From positions 350,061-414,060 of the forward strand of contig NMRB01000149.1 in the NCBI GenBank assembly GCA_002633025.1: a DNA stretch of 64,000 nucleotides, written 5' to 3'. Shown in pieces: positions 22,157-34,894 of the stretch. Below the pieces are notes generated by a model. The model was given only the letters and a program-made list of their open reading frames with translations, was not told the DNA's origin and did not search any database. The DNA is from Notospermus geniculatus. Lineage: Eukaryota; Nemertea; Pilidiophora; Heteronemertea; Lineidae. Both the position numbers and the translations under genes were made by a program. How positions within the stretch are numbered: the stretch's first letter is position 1; each line of letters starts with the position of its first letter.

Positions 22157-25100
22157 TCAAGTTGCATACGCTGAACAAATCTGATGATATTTGGGTGGGT
22201 AGTTCATCATCACCATGCTCATTTTACGAGATAGGAAAATCCAGAAAACACCGTCAAGTGTGATCAATAGAAAAGACACCCATCCCATGTACATCGACCA
22301 GCCTATATTCACGTTCCGGATTAACCCTTGGTCCGGAAATTTCGTTCCGCTATAATCGTACTTGATCATGTTTGCTATCTTCAGATGCATCAGGATGACG
22401 ACGAACATCGTGTAAAGCCCTGAAAAACAAAGATTTAGGAAGAAATATTATGAGAGAAAGGGCCTATCCACGGTATAGCTAATGAAACGAATGCTCATCG
22501 TAGGGTAAACCAAGGCTGTCTTTTCTCAAAACTGACGGTGAACCAAAATATTCGACTCTAAGGCTTAGCGCACATGTCCGACAAAACTCGATCCGTTTAT
22601 TTAGGGGTGTTTTTAAAGTCGACTGACCCAACGCTGTCGACTCGTCATTCAGCCAGGACAGTCGATTTTAATAGACACCCCTAAACGCATTGAGTTTTGT
22701 CGGACATGTGCGCTAAGCTTAAAGCAAGGTTCATTGGCACACTGATTTTGTCCGGTTCAAGTCCGTAAACAATCTCTCGACTTGACTTTTGCGTTGTCGT
22801 ATCCGCAAAAATAGGAGCAAACGGACTGAAAACGGACCGGATTCGTGCGCCAGTGAACCTTGCTTAAAGAGGGTTGAACAACGTTCACCGGCTAAATGCA
22901 CGAAGTGGCCAATATCGAAGTCCAAACATACCAGCAGCCAAGCAGCAAACTCCAGTGATCATGGCACTGACGACTTGTTGCCGGACGACGGAGAATATAC
23001 CCAGGGCCGCCGCCGTGAGAAATGAGATGGTTGCAACAATGGCGCAGACCTCAGATGATCGGATGAGTTCCCAATCTGCAAAGAGATGACGTTGTCTAAC
23101 TGAATGCTGACAAAGTTATTGCAGAGGAAACAAGTTCTTTTTCCACTTAGCCGCGAAACTTCAGAGCGAACCTCTGTCATTTTCAGGTTTTGTTCGGTAC
23201 TCTCTTCGTGCCACCAGATGGGGAGTTTTCGCAAAGGCCCGAAACGCCAAACACATTGTTAGATGCTACGAAGAGAGTACCGAACAAAAGTATAGACGTT
23301 CGCGTTGGCGTTTCGGGGGGCTTTGCGACAACTCCAATGGGATTGGCGTTCGCGTTGGCGTTTCGGGGCCGCTTTGCGACAACTCTGACCGATTCTTACC
23401 CATTTCATCAACTGAAGCTCTATCTTGCTTGGTTATTTTCATGTAGTTCAGGCATTGGGTCTGCTGCTTCAAACCAGACAGGGTGGACCGTACACTATCT
23501 GAAAAACCAAAGAACGACATCTTGTTTGGACCCTTGCGAAAACAGACGGGTCCTTCTGAAGGAACCACATCACTGACTCCGTCGTAGCCTAGGAGATGAT
23601 TCGGGTAGCTACATGTATGCTGTCTTATGATATTTTGCATTTCCACAGGTATATCTTTATTATAAAAGCTGTCACTTTCCCATTGGCATATTATAATAGG
23701 GAGTTTTCGCAAAGCCCCCGAAACGCTAACGCGAACGTCTATCCTTTTGTTCGGTAGTCTCTTCGTGGCATCGAACAATGGGCTTGGCGTTCGCATCGGT
23801 GTTTCGGGGGCTTTGNTTTGTTGTTGGAATTCCCTGCTGCGTCATCGTTCCATTTACCAATGGCAAAATCTTGACGTCACTATAACTGTTCCGTCTTGGG
23901 CTGAGGACACTGTATAATCTATTTTTAGACGGCGAACACATTTCTTTGTTTTCTTTGTCTTTGTAAACTAAAACTTACGATGGATAGGTTTGAACTGACC
24001 TACTGCAATGATCAATATCTCCTCACCACAGTTGGCGATCTCTGGCGTTAGCCAGCTCTAGTTAAATTCTAGGCCTACTACATTTCTTTGCACTTGACAA
24101 CTAATTAGATATATTTATTTTTTTATTTATACAATGGATGCCTGCGTGTCAAAGACACATTAAGGCTACCTAGGTATACAAATGAAAATAAAGCAATGGC
24201 GTGCGAGGTGCAAAGCTCCCATACAACAACAATAATAATAGTGTGGATCAACAGAAGTAAAAGTTAGATATACTAGTATGTTATTATCAGTGCGCTCTCT
24301 CATGTCTCTCAATATCCACAGGCGGTCTTCAAATTGACTGACAAGTCAATTTCTAGTTCCATAATTTATGTACGCTGTCGAATGATAGCTGCCCCAAATT
24401 CATGAACTCGATCGTACCTTCGTATTTTGAACCCGTTGGTACGTACTCGTAACCTAGATAATCCGTGAGAATCATTTGGACGCGAGTTTATTCAGGAACA
24501 ATCAGAAATTCAGCGAGTTTGTCAGCGAATCGAGAAAATTTCACAGCTGCCATATTTGGGAATGACCAAGACGGGATAGAAGCTTCGCTGTGATTGGCTG
24601 AATTCGGCGGAGTGAACTGTTCCGCTGGTTCCCCACTAAAATGGCATGGATGTCGCCAGGGTCTGAACCAAGCGCGAGTGGGGGGGGGGGTCGGTTGTGA
24701 AGAACCGAATTATACAATGCACCCGGGGGAAATCAGAGAGCGAATCCATCAACATTTGATGCAGCTCTTGCTGATTGGACGTCCTGTGAACAATAAACTC
24801 CTACTGCGATGCATCTCGCAACCAAAATCAATTCATAATCCTGTAATGGTATACGACAAGCATTGGTGTCGCAGGTTTACTGGAACAACTGAAGTGAAAC
24901 TTTATACATTTACAGTGCATTACATTTTTAATAATTGGTGTTTATTTGATATCAGTTTGAAATGATGACAACATGGATTTTGTTGTTTTTCCACTCTACA
25001 GTAAAATTACCAGTTCGCAATGCTTTAGCAAGTTTTTTGTCATGAAGGATTTCGTCGGTTATTCGGTAAAGTAAACACCAGTTCACGTCTTGCACATAGA

Positions 25101-28100
25101 AAGAACAGAATGGTTTATGAACGTGTTCAATAATTTCATGAGAATTCAACAGATGTTAAAGCAACAGGGATTCCTATTCAATGACTACCGCATCTTGTTC
25201 ATCCACTTCAACATGTTCAACGTTATCCTTATATATTTTATATATTGAAGAGTTCTGAACTGCTAGTGTATGGGAGTGTAAAGCCTAGTTCATACTTTGA
25301 CGCACGACTGGAAATAGGCTTTGTTCATGTGAATTTTGATAACCTGGGCCCGTATGTATAAAGGTGGAATAGGCTTATTCCAGGTACAACTTCATGTTAT
25401 AACGTGAAGTTATACCTGGAATAAGCTTATTCCACCTTTATGCATATACGGGCCCAGTTTAACCAAAAAAGCGAATCCCTTAGCTCCCTCGGTCTTCTGT
25501 TTCTCTGCAGATGTAATGTACAGTACGTACCCTGTCTATTCAACCTGCCGTTGTGGATTTCAAAAAATATGTTCGGAATCATGTCATATTCGGTCAATAC
25601 GATAGAGGTTCTTATTGACCATGGCCATTCCGGTTGCACTGTTAAGCGCGGCAGTGTAATGGCATATAATGTAAATGTATTTGACAAAGGAATGAGCCGC
25701 AGGTATCCGGTTTGTTGGTTTTATTCGCACTAATCGAAATGCAGCCATCGGACGTTTGCAGGAAGGTCAGAAAAATTTCCCTCAACAATCGATGAACTTT
25801 ACACTACCCGATTGCTAGGGATATTAGCACTGACTGGATATAATCTATTACCTGAGAGTCATTGGTGGGGAGACGAAACAGGCTAACAGGGGTCAATAAG
25901 AAACGGAAATTTCCACCTCACGACCATCAGTTTTTGGAAATAACTTGCCAGAGAAGAATCTGGGCTTGGTGGTGACGAACAATACAAAATACGTCCCACT
26001 GTTTTGTTTCTTGCTGGGGCAAAAGTAACCGCACACACAGCTCAGTGAACCTCGCCACAGGAGAATAATGATAAATAATTCAAATGTTCATTACCGCTAA
26101 AGCTACAGTGACGAGACTATTGTGGCTTTTGATTCAACTTTCACCGAATGCGAGATGACTCTCTTGACGAACATCTGAACATTGTCCAATCATCGGATGT
26201 CCGACATTATGTAGTCATCGCTAAATCACAAACATGTGTTTATTTCACGAGAAGAAATATCCCTCTAAACCAGCACTTTTTTTTAAGAATTGAAGCCATG
26301 CAGTACACAGTTGCAGGGAGTATCGGTACACGGTAGATTTTTATTTGAACATGAAGTCAAGGAGGAAACTTCAGTGACGTCAGAGGGTTTCCAAAATGGC
26401 GGGCGTAGATGTAACGCGACGTGGAAGTGTCCCAGAACATGTAGGCCTACCAAGCCGATTGATATCACTGTGATATCAATCGGCTTGGTACAAGTAACGA
26501 CTTGTTTGAAGAGGGTAGTCTATAATTATTGTGTGACAATAATTATACCCTCTTCAAACAAGCCGTTACTTACAATTTGAGATTTTTGCGCAAAAACATA
26601 AAACTTAGCCTTCGAAACATAGCCCAGGTTGTAGTACGGTAGGCTATCTAATTCTTCGCCGAACGCATGACTGGTGAGTTGTTACTTCTGCCTGTAGACC
26701 GACAAGGCCGAATAGCTACGTTGTACACCACTGTAGTTGTCCACTCTCCTTTTTATCTAATGGCTTTCTCCTCTAGACCTATTTCTCCTCCGACATTACT
26801 TCCTGAAGTACCCCAATGGGAAAGTCCACACGTATTGGACCAGTCTTGGAGACGTTATGTATACAAAACTCATGGGCCATCGATCTTCACTACGGAAACA
26901 ACATCTGTCCCGTACCACAGACGATGCCGCCCGTATTTGCATACCGAAGAATTGTGAAATGGGTGTTTTTGGTAGTGTTGCAAGCGAGACAACAAGGACA
27001 AGTCGAAAGCTCAGGTGCAACAAGCCAGTAGGCCTACATTGACAAACAGTAATAGAATGGGCTGGTCCCTGGGTTCAGGAGTAATGCGTATTATGTAACT
27101 ATAAGAATGATGGTATTTTAGGCTCGTCGATGAGACACGTACAAGTGGTAATTTCCTTTCTGAAATGAATGAAGCATGCCCCATCTAAAAGCCTCCGGAT
27201 TTCCAATGAAAGTCATCACAGACATGTTGTTCCAGGATCGCGCCGTAAGCATCCTCCCACAGCAAGGTTTTGGTCTCGCTCCTCTTCATACGCTTGCACA
27301 CATAGTGTGAGTGTGTGGAGAGGTGCGAGGTAGGCTAAAAATCCCTGCCGTGGGAGGATGCGCCATTAGCTGATTGGGTCGGTGTAAATGAACGGAGAGA
27401 TGATTTTACCACGGCCATGAACCAAACAAGCAGAAACAACAGCGCATGGGTCCACTCCCTGCTGTGGGAGGAAGTGAGTTTCATTCATACTGCACAGGTG
27501 TGATAGAATCTAATGTCGCTGTCTTCCTGATGTCCCTCTGTATTGTTTGGCACAGGATTAAGGCGGGGGGCTACCTATAGCTGAGCTCATTCCCTAGTGG
27601 CAATCCACGGAACTGGCCTTTGTGCGACCAGTCATTCACATTCAGATTAAATCCGCTCACCCTGGTATACTGTTTTCGAAAACCAATCTTCAGTGTACGT
27701 GCCGACCCTAAATCTTTTGTGTCCACTGCGGGTATTGTTCAGCTCTGTCACTGGTGCTTTGGTCACAAGTGGCCGAACAGAGTTTACTCAAAGGGCGCGA
27801 ATAGTGCAAATCTACATAACAAAGAAGTAACTTGCCAGCGGTATGGAAATTTTCAAATTTCCCAAACAAGTTTTCTCTTTTTTGGACACATATATTTGAA
27901 AAATTTCTTTTGGATGTTATTGCCATATGTGCATTCTAGGGCAACACGATCGCCTTTTTTGGATAGTTGGTCGGGAATATGAAATATTTCAAAAACTGTA
28001 AATCGAGCCTTTTTTGGCATTAAATAGTTTATACCAATTAAATGGAAAGTACTTTCGTAAAAAACGGATCGTTAGGCCCTGCAGGCATCAGGCCTGTATG

Positions 28101-31100
28101 TTACAGACTATGTGGGAAACTGATGTGTCGCATCCCAAGTCTGCAAAATTGTTTGCGAACTCAAATTTTGACAACTTGTTATAACTTAATTAACTCCATC
28201 GTAATTGGTCAAAATGAACAATTCTTTCACAGAACGGGAGCATAAAGGTTGTAGCTAAAACATTTTGTTGACATCAATTAGTTACTTTTTGTCATGAATA
28301 TGTTAGGACGCTTGTTTTCAAAGAGCGTCAATAAAGTCGGCATAGGTAGCCCCCCGCCTTAAGGAGCTTGGTCTCTCTAGAGTTTAACTGAATGGTGCCG
28401 CTTAATCCGTAAATGTATGTAGGGGACATCACGTATCGGGGGCATTAGATTCTATTACACCTGTACTCATGTTCAGAATCTCATGTCGTAAAATTACGAC
28501 ATGAGATTCTGAACATGCTGAAATACGGCAATCATGATGTATTGTGTTGCGTGGTCGTTAAACCCGACCGATTCACCCCAAGCCGCGTTCCAGCATTGAC
28601 ACCAAATTACAATATGGTAACATCAAATCTGAGTGCCTCCGTTAATGCATGGAATATTATTGGCATAAAAGCGACACAATCGTGCGATAACTGCAACATG
28701 TACCTTGATTGCTGTATCATGTACTTGCACGTACGATGATCGCCTCATCTAATTCAACTAATCACATTTCCAATAACGTTGCTGCGTGTACGAGAAGTAG
28801 TTTTGTGCAGCAAAAGTCAGGAATTATGTTCAAAAAGCTCACATTATAATGGACGGTTGTGTCAGGTAGGCTAAATAAAAGTCGAAAAGGAAGAAATATA
28901 AATGAATGAGTGGTTTCCAATGACTACAGACTCACAGAAACACAAGAGCGAAAGAAAGGTTGGCGGTCTGTGAAAGAAGCAACACAGAAGGTCAGCGACC
29001 GATGACCGCGGCAAAGTAATATCGGATAAGGAGTGCATGAAGGAGGAGAGGAGTACAGATTCTGATATTCAACGTTTCATATGAAATGAGGAGAGCAGGA
29101 AAGCCGATTCGTATTAGGGAGGTTTAGAAATCAAACGATAAACGTAAACTTTACGACAACGTTATTTTTCATACTGCACATTCACGAGATTTTATATCGC
29201 ATTTTCCGTACAAAAATTACGTTGTCGTTAACGTGTACACTTATCGCTTGATTTCTAAACCTCCCTATTATGACAAATCATGAAGGAAGGGAAATACGAG
29301 TTTGCTATCGTTAAAACATAGCTTGCCTGATATCGTGTCGCACGAACCCCACAGTCCTCCATAATTGAGCACAGGGAAAGACATCCTAATAAAGGACTCG
29401 TTGTTTTCAGCCGTCAAATTCATGGTGATATATCCCTGGGCGTTGTTGATGTCCATCGACAGGACACTGCCTCGTTCGACGAGTTCCTTGGCCTTTTTGC
29501 CATCGTACTCCACTGTCCTCCAACTGTTTCCGAACATACTCGCAAACAGTGAGACCAGGCAGAAGAACCCGAGCCCCAGGGGCAGGTAGAATTGTATACT
29601 GGTAAGTATAGACATTTGGCCCTCTTCGTCATCCTCCTCCTCTCCTAACTCAGGCTGCCGACGGGGCGGTCCTGACTCCACGATGATGCCGAGTAGAGAT
29701 CCCTGCCAAGACAAAAGAAGAAGTTACGTAAGAGGCAGTCTCCAAAGTCCTTAAATCAAACACCATGGTGTCTTCGTCATTTCTACTCTTGAAGTACAAG
29801 GAGTGGAAAGTACGAACTGGTTACCACGTTTAAAATGACAATAAAGATAAAAGGTTGTATTGATCTATACCGTGTGCTATGTTGTATCCTCCTGTGTATA
29901 TTAAACTGCATGTTTGCACTGTTCTACCGTTCTCTCAGTGTCTGTAACAACAACCCATTGAAAGCCACACTTTCTATAATACTGAGCCAAAGTGGCATTT
30001 GCAGCAGGTATATAAAGTGAGGTTTTTGCTAATTCGGAAAACTTCATTTCCCCTCATTCTCATACGGAAATGAAGGGTGTTCAGAAGCCGCTCTTTCACC
30101 CAGCAGCTTTCCTGAGCCCGGTAGGGCAATTTGTCCTTGTTGACCTTGGACGCAACTTGCCGACACCACCGGAAATTAGTGAAAGAACCTCAGCATCAGT
30201 ATGCAGTCCATATTTTCACAATAGGCTACCGTACTTGGCTGTTACATTGACGACCTCTTTCCGAATACTTCCCGTCCAGGAAGAGCCTATTCATCGTTTC
30301 GACGGCCCCGGCCATCTTGGATTCTTTGCAAACTGCACTTGCGCAGTTACATCTGGTAGACAAATTCGTATCTCCCGACCAATCATATGCGTTGGTTTGC
30401 CCACCAGATAAATGCGCGCGCACAAAATCTTCGTAGAAACCAAGATGGCGGGGGGGGGGGCATCGGAACGATTAATAAACATTAGGTATGATACCGAAGA
30501 ATGCTTTTCCACAAGTTGAGATGCAAAGAACCACTGACTATATCTCAGGATGCCGAAATGCACGACTCACAGGTTGCCATCTTTAATATTCTGGAATCAT
30601 CGTGGGTCAACTACCGAACACCTTATCTCCGCAAACAGCATCTCACAAAATACTTAAGGCCCGTTTACACATGCAACTTCATGCAACTTGTTGCATAAAC
30701 CTGATGAGACCAAAAATTTCATCAAAGTTGCATGTGTAAACGGGCATGCAACTTGTTCAACTACCCACTGCAACTTGTTGCAAATTTAGGATCCAGATCC
30801 TATTTTCTGGTGAAGTTGCAACAAGTTGCACGTCGCTGGCCAATGAGAATACAGCAAAAAATCATGTGACGTCTACTAAAGCCAAAATGGCTGCCGAACA
30901 AAAGATTCCCGCCAAAATTCGTGCAACTTGTTGCGAACTTGCAACTTATCGCGCTGGATGTTGCAATGTGTAAACGTCACAGGTAGGCTGCAACAAGTTG
31001 CAGGTTGCAGCAACTTGCAACTTGGTGCAACCTAGTGTAAACCGCCCTTTAGGAAGAAGGCTTAGGATTAGGAAGAAGACATCGGTTGAATTCGTGAGGA

Positions 31101-33228
31101 GGACCCTACTTCCTACTTCGTTCAGACAAGCATGTATCTCATCAGAGGATTCAATTACATTCCTCTGCTGATAAATAGAGTGTAAGCGCCTCTGACAAAT
31201 TGGAAGATGGCGTGTCTGATCTTAGAGGTCCCACCGGAAGGGTGACGAAGTCGTGTGGTGGACGCAGAAACTAGCAGGCGGGCAAATTCTGCCCTCCGGG
31301 AAATTTAGTTAATAGTAGTTGAAATGAATCTACCAGAGGATGTTTCCATTCTAAGGTCCAAAGGCGGCCATCTTCGGCACAGCCTTGACCATCAAGCACG
31401 ATCGCGCTTTAGTAAGTGTTGAGGAGCTGGCACGTGGACCACCATTGCTTATGCATGTAGACCGCCAGGGTCGCAAAGGGGCAACATAAAGGGGGTATGC
31501 TCAGCACGCGGCGAACGTCTCAAAATCGGTCTCTCGCTCCCATACCCTACCCTGGTTGCATGGCCTGGGCGATACCTCGGCTTTGGCCCTATAGCCTCTC
31601 AAGGAACCTTCCAGATGAAACTACCGGTTCATTCCCTAGGTGTAGTCACTCCTTCATTCGTCATCGAGCGACCCTCCCGCAGAAAGTATTCCTGTAATCC
31701 CCCCATTGCTTACAGAGTCATTTCAGAGCAAGCTCAGTCAATATTAGTTTAGAGTAAAAAAAATATGCAAAAATATTGTTAGATACAAAGTTAAAAAAGA
31801 AAAGGTCGCTGAGTTGTCTGTTGCGACGACTACATGTGATCTCCAGTTAGTAACCCCGCATGGTGGAGCAGTCTCTTTTCAAATATACTTAGCTAATGAA
31901 CAGTGGTCCATGATTGGCGAGCCGACTAGAGCATTAATGATGTTGTGTCGTCTGGTGAATAACGACTTCGCTATAGCGACCGAAAAACATACCCTAATGC
32001 ATCGCAGCAGGCTATGTCAATTTTGATTTGAAAATGAAACAAATGTATGGATATATGCCATTATCTCTCCGTCGTTTTATCCAAAGGAAAGGTTTTTGTG
32101 TTTTAATATTGATATGTCAGCCCACCTGACATTGTAATTGTTCATAGTCTACCTCATGTAAATTACGCAGGAAGATTATATTCATGAAATACCGCACACC
32201 ATCCCACCTCATACGGATTGAACTGTCAAATACTTGACGAGTGAACTCAGGTGTGGAGGATACGGTAGTCCTAGTGAAGAATATCCTCGGTGTTGACCAA
32301 GACTCGTCATCCGTTGTAAATAGTTATGACGTAGTTCTTTCAATAGGTGGCGTCGAGGCGTAATCCTCAATTAATCTGACTCAAATGCCGATATAATGAA
32401 CAAATTCCAATAATAGCACACGCCTAAAATCCCCAGATACGGAACCATACTTACACTGTCGACATTTCACAACGATATCACCAAGTATACCGGCACATTC
32501 AATTAACAACACCCGCGCGAACTTAACAAGCAGAAGTACTTAAATATTCATTAGCTCGTTAGTACATTATACTTTGAAAACTCCATCTGCTTCAGACTAT
32601 CAATGAAAAATGAAAAGTTTAGGCCAGACCAATTATTTGTTGTTGATTAAGTCCTTTGCTTGAAAGTCTAAAAGGGCTGGGCATGAAATCAATATCGGTA
32701 ATTATGCTGGGTCAGTCCGGAAGCATATACATGTATTCTGGCACTGCACGACCAAAACAAAGGAAACTTGGAAAGCAAATAACAGAGATTGTCGTACGGT
32801 CAGCTGATTCTGCAGCTTGAACGGCCAACACATTCTCATGCATGACAATGAGGAAGGCTCTGACGTACAGATTACAAACCGATGTTATACAATCGGGATA
32901 AAGTATACATTTTATATTCATTGAACCATTGACGCCAGATTGATCTCTCACTTTAGCCTCATTATAAAAACGATTGCTTTCGCCTTAATGATGCAGGCAA
33001 ACACATGTATATGTGAATGAATGACGTATCATTTTCAAGAAAAAAGCAATAAAATATCGTTTAACCACTTGTCATATGGTCATTATCGACCATAAATATC
33101 AGGTCACATTAGATGACGTCAGAGTGAATTCAATACTGTTTGCATTCTACAATAAAACGGTCGAAGCAAACCTGTCCTGCTGGGATGAGAGTACCGACGC
33201 CATAGCGGTACGTTTTCACGGCTGACAT
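22157..33228 (-). CDS. claudin/PMP22/CACNG-like four-pass membrane protein
   Basis: Proposed exons: 33172-33228 (start MSAVKTYRYGVG), 29327-29702, 23400-23498, 22932-23075 and 22157-22419, in phase, about 312 residues. The second exon has an acidic cytoplasmic stretch (EEEDDEEG), helix 1 (FYLPLGLGFFCLVSLFASM) and an extracellular loop with W in NSWR and the hallmark GLWGSC. The third exon adds the partner cysteine (TQCLNYMK). Helices 2-4 follow in the last two exons (ATISFLTAAALGIF; AMITGVCCLAAGLYTMFVVI; WSMYMGWVSFLLITLDGVF). The intron after 29327 seems to use a GC donor (TCAG then GCAAGC), because no GT fits the phase. An exon at 33689-33760 (in phase, no Met) could be an alternative upstream exon. 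Family members are tight-junction proteins or channel subunits; which one this is cannot be said. Introns are large and full of inserted elements. Confidence 0.72.
22563..22718. mobile_element. MITE in one copy of the tetraspan duplication
   Basis: The termini GCTTAGCGCACATGTCCGAC and their complement enclose a second inner inverted repeat around AGGGGTGT. The tandem copy at about 21665 runs straight through without it, so insertion followed the duplication or the empty state was restored. Confidence 0.8.
22722..22865. mobile_element. MITE adjacent to the previous one
   Basis: Termini AAGCAAGGTTCATTGGCAC and GTGAACCTTGCTT-type complement. It abuts the element at 22563-22718. Both are missing together from the sister copy near 21665, where TTCGACTCTA joins directly to AAGAGGG. 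Confidence 0.75.
23221..23385. mobile_element. GAGTTTTCGC hairpin family, copy 3
   Basis: The left end GGGAGTTTTCGCAAAGG and two consecutive right-end-like copies (to 23334 and 23385). It lies about 15 bases from the tetraspan exon donor at 23400 on its downstream side. Confidence 0.65.
23699..23816. mobile_element. GAGTTTTCGC hairpin family, copy 4
   Basis: The left arm is close to the element at 7613-7716. The right arm breaks at an undetermined base at 23816, so the end is uncertain. In a tetraspan intron. Confidence 0.65.
25344..25456. mobile_element. 113-bp palindromic element
   Basis: CTGGGCCCGTATGTATAAAG at the left is answered by CTTTATGCATATACGGGCCCAG-type sequence at the right, with an inner repeat AGGTGGAATA and its complement. 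Non-coding MITE in the tetraspan intron. Confidence 0.75.
26450..26571. mobile_element. two adjacent palindromes
   Basis: A 39-bp perfect palindrome (CCAAGCCGATTGATATCA and complement, 26450-26488) is followed directly by an 80-bp hairpin (26492-26571) with arms AAGTAACGACTTGTTTGAAG and complement. Intronic and non-coding. Confidence 0.75.
27495..28463. mobile_element. nested non-autonomous DNA transposons
   Basis: The outer termini CAGGTGTGATAGAATCTAAT and near-complement (27495, 28463) enclose an inner element at 27558-28362. The inner element has ends TTAAGGCGGGGGGCTACCTA and an exact complement, with TTAA at each end. The inner insert of about 800 bp encodes nothing recognisable. A 48-bp palindrome follows at 28469-28516. 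Confidence 0.75.
28469..28516. repeat. 48-bp perfect palindrome
   Basis: ATGTTCAGAATCTCATGTCG begins a sequence that folds back on itself with essentially no loop (centre near 28492). It lies six bases beyond the outer transposon at 27495-28463. Confidence 0.8.
29117..29265. mobile_element. GGGAGGTTT MITE family, copy 1
   Basis: Termini GGGAGGTTTAGAAATCAAAC and their complement are flanked by TA (29115-29116, 29266-29267). A second copy at 54900-55054 shares both ends and the interior ACTTTACGACAACGTTATTT. In a tetraspan intron, next to the exon ending at 29327. Confidence 0.8.
30290..30412. mobile_element. partial CATCGTTTCGA MITE
   Basis: It begins TCATCGTTTCGACGGCCCCG and matches, in reverse orientation, much of the complete element at 36118-36271, but lacks a clear second terminus. 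Confidence 0.55.
30655..31051. mobile_element. GCAACTTGTTGC element, copy 1
   Basis: Ends TAAGGCCCGTTTACAC and GTGTAAACCGCCCTTTA. The interior is rich in interspersed direct and inverted copies of GCAACTTGTTGC. A shorter, oppositely oriented relative lies at 39792-40026. Confidence 0.75.
31052..33171 (-). other. tetraspan first-intron sequence, no exon seen
   Basis: Short open frames only; none has fitting splice phase or recognised similarity. AT-rich in parts (about 32000-33100). Lies between the proposed first exon and the rest of the tetraspan gene. Confidence 0.45.
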
Positions 33229-34894
33229 CTCGTCCGAACGTGATTTCGTGAAATAGTAGGCCCTACACGTTCTTTCTATTACGGAATCTTCTTAATGGTC
33301 TTAAAAGAGCACAAACAATAAAATGCTATATGCCAGTCAAAAATGCACTGGTGTAGGAAATGTTCATGTTCTCACAACAAAACAAATTTGGATGATCAGT
33401 GGCCAATCTATAGGTCCGTTGTACGTACAGCAAATTTCAGCCAGGTTACACCTGTCCTCGGACCTCAAACATGGCCGCCTGTCAGCCATCTTGAAAAATG
33501 GTCTGTCACATACATGTATATAATATCAGGTTAAATGTTCAAAACTGGTGTGAAGGACTAGAAATCATTTGATAAAACCACTTACCAAACCTTTAGGCCT
33601 ATGTGTTTGAAATCATTGTCACAGCATTTATTTCGGCACGAAGTACTAGTCGGGAACTTTCAAATGTAGGCTACAATGAGACTTTTACCTTTAATGGAAG
33701 AATGCTAGCTCTTTCTTCGAGTTCTATATCCGATGGCCTCTTTCTCCTAATTGTGTTTCCCTGAGAATACCTGTCCTCGAAAGTTGACTCCAGGGATACT
33801 TCCCCAGTTCACATTATACATGAATGTATCCGAAGACGACGATAAAATGTAAGTCGACGCAATTTTCATAGTTGTTGTAATCTCTTTGCATTTGATATGG
33901 TGTCCTCCTTGGTAACTAGTCCGCAGGAAGAGCTCTCGACCCCCGTGCAAGACGTCCCGTCTCAAGCAAGGTAAATGCCATGTTCGTGCACCAGCAACCA
34001 GCGTAATTTTGCGTTAGAAGATCGAATCCAGCATCGATTTCCCACTTGGGAGCATTTCAGACGGTCCTGCGCACCTGCCTACCATATTTTACCTCCCTCA
34101 CTACGATTGGTTGATGGGCCATTGATTCAAAGGCAGGAACGATGACGTCAAAGAGATTTCGGTGCACTGGACATTGCGAAACAAATTCATGTGTTCTGGA
34201 TGCCCGAAAATGATGTTGGCTTCAAATGTTTTGGGTTGATGTGTGGCACGCAGCTCCGCGTGGTAGCACAGTACACAGGTATCGATCTTTTTACCATGTT
34301 ATCATGCTAGACGAGTCCGGTTGGCGTGTTCGAGCCGTCGCGACACGGGGCGGAATAACATAGAACCCATATTGAAAATATCCAAATAAAAAAAAGAACG
34401 TGACAATAGGCCTATCATCGTAATCAACGCGGATTTTATTAACCTGTCAAAGAATTCACCTGTTACAACGCCTTCTATTGAAGCCACAAATATACATGAA
34501 TAGCAGAATGTTGCTGACAATAATTTTATCATTTGCTATCGAACGATACTTGGGAAAGCCCGCCAACGGCATAGACAATAGCCTAAGACAAGGGTATTCA
34601 TGGTCCGATGCACTGTGCACGCACTGTGTATTTTGCACTGTGCACGCACTGTGTATTTTGCAACCTGAGCAGACTTTCACAAAGGGGCAACGTACAGTTT
34701 TTGGACAAACAAGCCAAAACCGTCTACGCATGTTTCAAGATGACGTTCTCATCACCACGTGGCAGTTTATAATGTACTGCCATGTGAAGACGTGATGTTA
34801 CTACAGCCAATAGTTCAGATGTCCCAGCATTCCGCAAAGTTCCACCGATGTCATTTCCTCCTACAATCCTCTACTCCTTCATCCTTGTAGGCTA

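Larger units (their letters stand above)
23817..29116 (-). other. large tetraspan intron without further exons seen
   Basis: No exon with fitting phase and family similarity was found between the coding exons at 23400-23498 and 29327-29702. The stretch carries several inserted elements listed separately. Open frames at 24594-24965 and 26667-26957 have no recognised similarity and were not called. Confidence 0.5.

Noticed and set aside
24594-24965. 123-residue open frame
   Set aside because: No recognised similarity, includes a G-run, lies in a tetraspan intron.
26667-26957. 96-residue open frame with overlapping minus frame
   Set aside because: Neither strand gives family motifs or splice-consistent exons.
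27620-27982. 120-residue open frame inside the nested transposon
   Set aside because: No transposase motif and no family similarity seen.
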